Source: Streptomyces sp. NBC_00459 (lineage in GTDB: Bacteria; Actinomycetota; Actinomycetes; Streptomycetales; Streptomycetaceae). Taken from it: DNA of 64,000 bases. Shown one piece after another: positions 59,665 to 64,000 of this stretch (the first letter of the stretch is position 1; the number at the start of each line of letters is the position of its first letter). A program made the position numbers and the translations under genes. The notes under the pieces are model-generated. The model saw only the letters and a list, made by a program, of their open reading frames with translations, searched no databases and was not told the DNA's origin. The stretch lies in NCBI RefSeq assembly GCF_036013955.1, contig NZ_CP107903.1, positions 6,200,001-6,264,000 on the forward strand. Direction: 5' to 3'.

Positions 59665-61248
59665 ATCAACGCGTCCAGCCCTCCCGCTGCCGTCGAACTG
59701 CGCGGCATCACCAAGCGATTCCCCGGCGTCGTCGCCAACAAGGACATCGACATCACCGTCCGCACCGGCACCGTGCACGCCCTGTGCGGTGAGAACGGCG
59801 CCGGCAAGTCCACCCTGATGAAGATCCTCTACGGCATGCAGCAGCCGGACGAGGGCACCATCACGGTGAACGGCGAGACGGTCACCTTCCACAACCCCGC
59901 CGACGCCATCGCCCGCGGCATCGGCATGGTGCACCAGCACTTCATGCTCGCCGACAACCTCACCGTGCTGGAGAACGTCGTCCTCGGCGCGGAGAAGCTG
60001 TTCGGCATCGGCGCCAAGGCCCGTACGAAGATCAGGGAGATCTCCGACGCGTACGGCCTGAACGTCCGCCCGGACGTCCTCCTGGAGGAGCTCGGCGTCG
60101 CCGACCGGCAGCGCGTGGAGATCGTCAAGGTCCTCTACCGCGGCGCCAAGACCCTCATCCTCGACGAGCCCACCGCCGTCCTCGTGCCGCAGGAGGTCGA
60201 CGCCCTCTTCGACAACCTGCGCGAGCTGAAGGCCGAGGGCCTCACCGTCATCTTCATCTCCCACAAGCTGGGCGAAGTCCTGTCGGTCGCCGACGAGATC
60301 ACCGTCATCCGCCGCGGCACCACCGTCGGCACGGTCGAGCCCGCCGGTACGACTCCCAAGCAGCTCGCCGAGCTGATGGTCGGCAGCGAACTGCCCACTC
60401 CGGAGACCGAGGAGTCCACGGTCACGGACGTCCCGCTCCTGAAGCTGGACGGCCTGAGCCTGGCCCAGACCGACCTCGACGGTGTCGAGCGCGTCATCCT
60501 CGACGACATCTCCTTCACCATCCACAAGGGCGAGGTCCTCGGCATCGCCGGCGTGGAGGGCAACGGCCAGTCCGAGCTCGTCGAGGCGATCATGGGCATC
60601 CGCGACCCCGACGGCGGCACCATCGTCCTCGACGACACCGACATCTCCCACGTGCCCACCCGCCGCCGCCGCGAGGCCGGGGTCGGCTACATCCCCGAGG
60701 ACCGCCACCGCCACGGCCTGCTCCTCGAGGCCCCGCTGTGGGAGAACCGCATCCTCGGCCACGTCACCGAGAAGCCCAACTCCCGCGGCCAGCTGCTCGA
60801 CATCAAGGCGGCCCGCACCGACACCGAGCGCATCATCGAGGCGTACGACGTCCGCACCCCCGGCATCGACGTCACCGCCGGCTCCCTCTCCGGCGGCAAC
60901 CAGCAGAAGCTGATCGTCGGCCGCGAGATGAGCCACGCGCCCAAGCTGCTCATCGCCGCCCACCCCACCCGCGGTGTGGACGTCGGCGCGCAGGCCGCGA
61001 TCTGGGATCACATCCGCGAGGCCCGCCGAGAGGGCCTGGCCGTGCTGTTGATCTCCGCGGACCTGGACGAGCTCATCGGGCTCTCCGACACCCTGCGGGT
61101 GATGTACCGCGGCCGTCTGGTCGCCGACGCCGACCCCGCCACGATCACCCCCGAGGAACTGGGCTCCGCCATGACGGGCGCGGCCACCGGCCACCTGGAG
61201 CACACAGAGGCCTCCGGCCCGGAGAGCACAGAGGACGACGCCCGATGA
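59665..61248 (+). CDS. nucleoside ABC transporter ATP-binding protein (two ATPase domains), apparent AUC start
   Basis: A 527-residue double ATPase of the RbsA/MglA and NupO type, energising uptake. The first half has VHALCGENGAGKSTLMKILY (Walker A) and KTLILDEPTAVLVPQEVDAL (Walker B). The second half has a degenerate GVEGNGQSELVEAIMG, the LSGGNQQKLIVGREM signature and a Walker B region that reads LLIAAHPTRGVDVGAQ. The conserved N-terminus (VELRGITKRFPGVVANKDID) has no ATG, GTG or TTG before it in frame. GAGGAG at 59651-59656 lies 8 bases before an ATC at 59665, which I take as the start. A GTG at 59773 would delete the first strands of the fold. The stop overlaps the first permease (ATGA). 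Confidence 0.85.
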   Translation: MNASSPPAAVELRGITKRFPGVVANKDIDITVRTGTVHALCGENGAGKSTLMKILYGMQQPDEGTITVNGETVTFHNPADAIARGIGMVHQHFMLADNLTVLENVVLGAEKLFGIGAKARTKIREISDAYGLNVRPDVLLEELGVADRQRVEIVKVLYRGAKTLILDEPTAVLVPQEVDALFDNLRELKAEGLTVIFISHKLGEVLSVADEITVIRRGTTVGTVEPAGTTPKQLAELMVGSELPTPETEESTVTDVPLLKLDGLSLAQTDLDGVERVILDDISFTIHKGEVLGIAGVEGNGQSELVEAIMGIRDPDGGTIVLDDTDISHVPTRRRREAGVGYIPEDRHRHGLLLEAPLWENRILGHVTEKPNSRGQLLDIKAARTDTERIIEAYDVRTPGIDVTAGSLSGGNQQKLIVGREMSHAPKLLIAAHPTRGVDVGAQAAIWDHIREARREGLAVLLISADLDELIGLSDTLRVMYRGRLVADADPATITPEELGSAMTGAATGHLEHTEASGPESTEDDAR

Positions 61249-62372
61249 AGAAGCTGACGCAACGCATCGACAGGGAGCGGCTGCTCCTCGGTATCGCGGC
61301 GCCGGTGCTGGCGGTCGTCGCCGCGCTCGTCGTCACCACCCTGGTGATCCTCGCCACCGGCAAGAACCCGGGCGCCGCCTTCAGCGACATGGTGACCTAC
61401 GGTTCCGCCAGCGACAGCCAGATCTACATCCTGAACAAGGCGACGACGTACTACCTGGCGGGCGTCTCGGTGGCCATCGGCTTCCGGATGAACCTGTTCA
61501 ACATCGGCGTCGACGGCCAGTACCGGATCGCCGCGTTCTTCGCCGCCGTCCTCGGCGGCGCGCTGACCACGCCGGGCTGGATCTCCATCCCGCTCATCAT
61601 GCTGTGCGCGATGGTGACCGGTGCCCTGTGGGCGGCCATCGCGGGCATCCTGAAGGTGACCCGCGGGGTCAGCGAGGTCATCTCGACGATCATGCTCAAC
61701 TCGATCGCCACCGCGATCATCGGCTACCTGCTCCAGCCCGGAAAGCTCGCCGAGCTCCAGGCAGGCGGCACGGTCGTCTCCACGACGCCGCTGCCGGAGT
61801 CGTCGTACTTCTTCCAGATCGACACCGGCGCCGCGGGCGAGCTGTGGGGCTTCATCGTCATCGCCGTGGTCGTCGGCATCGCCTACTGGTTCGTGCTCGG
61901 CCGGACCCGCTTCGGTTTCGACCTGCGCACCGTCGGCCAGTCCGAGTCCGCCGCCGCCGCGAGCGGTGTCTCGGTGAAGAGGATGATCGCCACCAGCATG
62001 GTGATCTCGGGCGCGGTGGCCGGTCTGATCGGCATGCCGACCCTGCTCAACGACAGCCACCAGTTCAGCAACGACTTCCCCGTGGGCATCGGCTTCACCG
62101 GCATCGCCATCGCGCTGCTCGGCCGCAACAACCCGGTCGGCATCGCCCTCGCCGCACTGCTGTGGGGCTTCCTGGAACGCACCACCAACCACCTGGAGTT
62201 CGAGGGCTACGACAAGGAGATCCTCGGCGTCATCCAGGGCGTCATCGTCCTGTGCGTCGTCATCGCCTACGAGCTCGTACGACGCTACGGACTCAAGCGC
62301 CAGCAGCAGCGGGTCGGCGCCGAGCTCGCCGCCCAGGCCGCAGCCCCGACCCAGAAGCAGGAGGTGGCGTGA
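61245..62372 (+). CDS. nucleoside ABC transporter permease 1
   Basis: A 375-residue membrane permease of the BPD_transp_2 class (RbsC/NupP-like). It begins MKKLTQRIDRERLLLGIAAP and has about nine or ten helices. The conserved GFRMNLFNIGVDGQYRIAAF and GKLAELQAGGTVVST loop, and the late FPVGIGFTGIAIALLGRNNP motif, are typical of nucleoside permeases. The ATG overlaps the ATPase stop, and its stop overlaps the second permease start by 1 bp. It forms the heterodimeric channel with the next protein. Confidence 0.95.
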   Translation: MKKLTQRIDRERLLLGIAAPVLAVVAALVVTTLVILATGKNPGAAFSDMVTYGSASDSQIYILNKATTYYLAGVSVAIGFRMNLFNIGVDGQYRIAAFFAAVLGGALTTPGWISIPLIMLCAMVTGALWAAIAGILKVTRGVSEVISTIMLNSIATAIIGYLLQPGKLAELQAGGTVVSTTPLPESSYFFQIDTGAAGELWGFIVIAVVVGIAYWFVLGRTRFGFDLRTVGQSESAAAASGVSVKRMIATSMVISGAVAGLIGMPTLLNDSHQFSNDFPVGIGFTGIAIALLGRNNPVGIALAALLWGFLERTTNHLEFEGYDKEILGVIQGVIVLCVVIAYELVRRYGLKRQQQRVGAELAAQAAAPTQKQEVA

Positions 62373-63658
62373 TGACTGCCACGATGACCGACACGCCGCC
62401 CCCCGCGGCACCCAAGGCGGGCAATGCCGCGCCCCGGTCGGGCCGTTCGCTCGGCCAGATCCTGATGATCGTCGCCGGAGCGCTGCTGCTCGTCGCCGCG
62501 GTCCGGGTCATCTCCGGATCCGACCAGCTCACCTCCGAGGGCCAGGTCTCCGCCGCGCTCAGCCTCGCCGTGCCGATCGGCCTCGCCGGCCTCGCCGGTC
62601 TGTGGTCCGAGCGGGCCGGTGTGGTCAACATCGGCCTCGAAGGCATGATGATCCTCGGCACCTTCGGCGCCGGCTGGATCGGCTGGCAGTCCAGCCCCTG
62701 GCTCGGCGTGGTGTGCGGCGTCGGCTTCGGTGTCCTGGGCGGCCTGCTGCACGCGGTCGCGACCGTCACTTTCGGCGTCGACCACATCGTCTCCGGTGTC
62801 GCGATCAACCTGCTCGCGCTCGGCTTCACCCAGTACCTCGCCAAGATCTTCTTCGTGGACGGCAAGGCGGCCGACGCGGGCGGCAACCCCAAGCAGTCGC
62901 CGCCCGTGGACTCGCTTCCCAGCTTCGACGTCCCCGGCCTCTCCAGCGGGCTGCACTCCGTCGAGAACCACCACTGGTTCCTGATCTCCGACATCGCCGG
63001 CATCCTCGGCGGTCTGGTCACCGACCTGTCCGTGGTGACGGTCCTGGCGATCGCGCTGTTCGTCGCCAGCTGGTGGCTGCTGTGGCGCACCCCGTTCGGC
63101 CTGCGTCTGCGCTCCTGCGGTGAGAACCCGGTCGCCGCGGAGTCTCTCGGCGTCAACGTCTACAAGTACAAGTACGCGGCCGTGGCCGTCTCCGGCGGCC
63201 TCGCCGGCCTCGGTGGCGCCTTCCTCGCGCTGGTCACCTCGCACACCTACCTGGAGGGCCAGACCGGTGGGCGCGGCTACATCGGTCTCGCCGCCATGAT
63301 CTTCGGCAACTGGCGGCCCGGCGGTCTCGCCATGGGCGCGGGCCTGTTCGGCTACTCGGACGCGCTTCAGCTGCGCAGCGGCGGCGAGACCGTCCACGCG
63401 CTGCTCCTGCTGCTGTTCGTGCTCCTCCTGGCGATGGCCGGCTGGAAGCTCTACAAGAAGGCTCTCGTCCAGGGTGTCATCAGTGCCGTCGTGGCCGTGG
63501 CGGTCCTGGTCTGGTACCTGACCACCGACGAGGTTCCGAGCGACTTCGTGGGTGCCACGCCGTACGTCGTCACGCTGCTGGTGCTGTCGCTGTCCGCGCA
63601 GCGTCTGCGGATGCCCAAAGCGGACGGCATGCGCTACCGGAAGGGCCAGGGCAAGTGA
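62372..63658 (+). CDS. nucleoside ABC transporter permease 2
   Basis: A 428-residue permease of the same class (NupQ-like). A Pro/Ala-rich cytoplasmic lead of about 25 residues precedes the helices. Conserved segments are LAGLWSERAGVVNIGLEGMM, VTFGVDHIVSGVAINLLALG and GRGYIGLAAMIFGNWRPGG. An extra polar loop (about residues 165-205) lies outside. It overlaps permease 1 (TGATG) and cytidine deaminase (GTGA), so all are translated as one unit. Confidence 0.95.
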   Translation: MTATMTDTPPPAAPKAGNAAPRSGRSLGQILMIVAGALLLVAAVRVISGSDQLTSEGQVSAALSLAVPIGLAGLAGLWSERAGVVNIGLEGMMILGTFGAGWIGWQSSPWLGVVCGVGFGVLGGLLHAVATVTFGVDHIVSGVAINLLALGFTQYLAKIFFVDGKAADAGGNPKQSPPVDSLPSFDVPGLSSGLHSVENHHWFLISDIAGILGGLVTDLSVVTVLAIALFVASWWLLWRTPFGLRLRSCGENPVAAESLGVNVYKYKYAAVAVSGGLAGLGGAFLALVTSHTYLEGQTGGRGYIGLAAMIFGNWRPGGLAMGAGLFGYSDALQLRSGGETVHALLLLLFVLLLAMAGWKLYKKALVQGVISAVVAVAVLVWYLTTDEVPSDFVGATPYVVTLLVLSLSAQRLRMPKADGMRYRKGQGK

Positions 63659-64000
63659 CGGCGGCCGAGTCCGCGAACGCCGAACCGGTCGACTGGGAGA
63701 AGCTGCGGGCGGTGGCCCGGGACGCGATGTCCCGGGCGTACGCCCCCTACTCCGGTTACCCGGTCGGCGTCGCGGCCCTGGTCGACGACGGCCGCACGGT
63801 CTCGGGCTGCAACGTGGAGAACGCGTCGTACGGGATCGGTCTGTGCGCCGAGTGCGGCCTGGTCTCCGAGCTCCAGCTCACGGGCGGCGGCCGGCTGACG
63901 CACTTCACGTGCGTGGACGGCAAGGGCGAGGTCCTCGTCCCCTGTGGCCGCTGCCGGCAGCTGCTGTACGAGTTCGGCGGCGCGACCCTGCTGCTGGAGA
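63655..64000 (+). CDS. cdd: cytidine deaminase, partial at window end
   Basis: The first 115 residues of a zinc-dependent cytidine deaminase that converts cytidine or deoxycytidine to the uridine form. SRAYAPYSGYPVGVAALVDD and GCNVENASYGIGLCAECGLV (Cys ligand, catalytic Glu) are followed by LVPCGRCRQLLYEFGG (two Cys ligands). This is the tetrameric class with three Cys ligands. The GTG overlaps the permease stop. Its place in the operon links nucleoside uptake to salvage. The C-terminal end is outside the window. Confidence 0.95.
   Translation, partial: MTAAESANAEPVDWEKLRAVARDAMSRAYAPYSGYPVGVAALVDDGRTVSGCNVENASYGIGLCAECGLVSELQLTGGGRLTHFTCVDGKGEVLVPCGRCRQLLYEFGGATLLLE

Noticed and set aside
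1..64000. CRISPR arrays, prophage, integrase or intact insertion sequences
   Set aside because: No regularly spaced repeats, transposase, integrase or phage structural gene was seen on either strand.

Overview
The window is about 64 kb of very GC-rich DNA with strong third-position GC, many GTG starts, and genes coupled by ATGA, GTGA or TGATG overlaps. With teichulosonic-acid-type wall genes, mycothiol-type enzymes and a BmpA nucleoside transporter, this indicates a Streptomyces chromosome. From memory, the gene order follows the S. coelicolor SCO4847 to SCO4889 region. I see no rRNA, tRNA, CRISPR array, intact insertion sequence or prophage.

Layout. (1) 1-3 kb: partial D,D-carboxypeptidase, small membrane protein, membrane metallophosphoesterase. 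(2) 3-9.6 kb: a 2040-residue secreted RHS/YD-repeat protein with a short membrane-active tail, followed by a DUF4288 gene that may be its immunity gene. (3) 9.8-24.8 kb: solute-binding protein, anti-sigma-type ATPase, two-component system facing an unusual MMPL transporter, a TetR/DCC/membrane-protein operon with a two-palindrome operator, Uma2 genes (one cut by an in-frame stop), a degraded DNRLRE/FG-GAP gene with an AT-rich orphan gene, DUF4253, an M48 protease and a mycothiol-type isomerase. (4) 24.8-30 kb: secreted lectin-like protein, the sdhCDAB operon, and a URAD-like protein whose C-terminus is encoded by an interspersed repeat. (5) 30-42.7 kb: GH20 hexosaminidase, several actinobacterial proteins of unknown function, two tandem ECF sigma/partner pairs, an L,D-transpeptidase lipoprotein, Uma2, LysE, and a divergent FAD-monooxygenase/TetR pair with two operators.

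(6) 42.8-54.2 kb is the most distinctive region. It is a nonulosonic-acid (probably Kdn) polymer cluster. Two mirror-image modules, each a GT2 plus a polysialyltransferase-family protein, flank an O-acyltransferase. They are followed by a DUF6716 glycosyltransferase, a CMP-nonulosonate synthetase fused to a HAD phosphatase, a NeuB-type synthase and a GT52-like protein. The fusion suggests a route through a 9-phosphate: synthase, phosphatase, CMP activation, polymerisation, acylation.

(7) 54.3-64 kb: VOC protein, methyltransferase, M20 amidohydrolase, DUF6445 oxygenase-like protein, then a nucleoside uptake and salvage operon (BmpA lipoprotein, ABC ATPase with an apparent AUC start, two permeases, cytidine deaminase cut by the window end).
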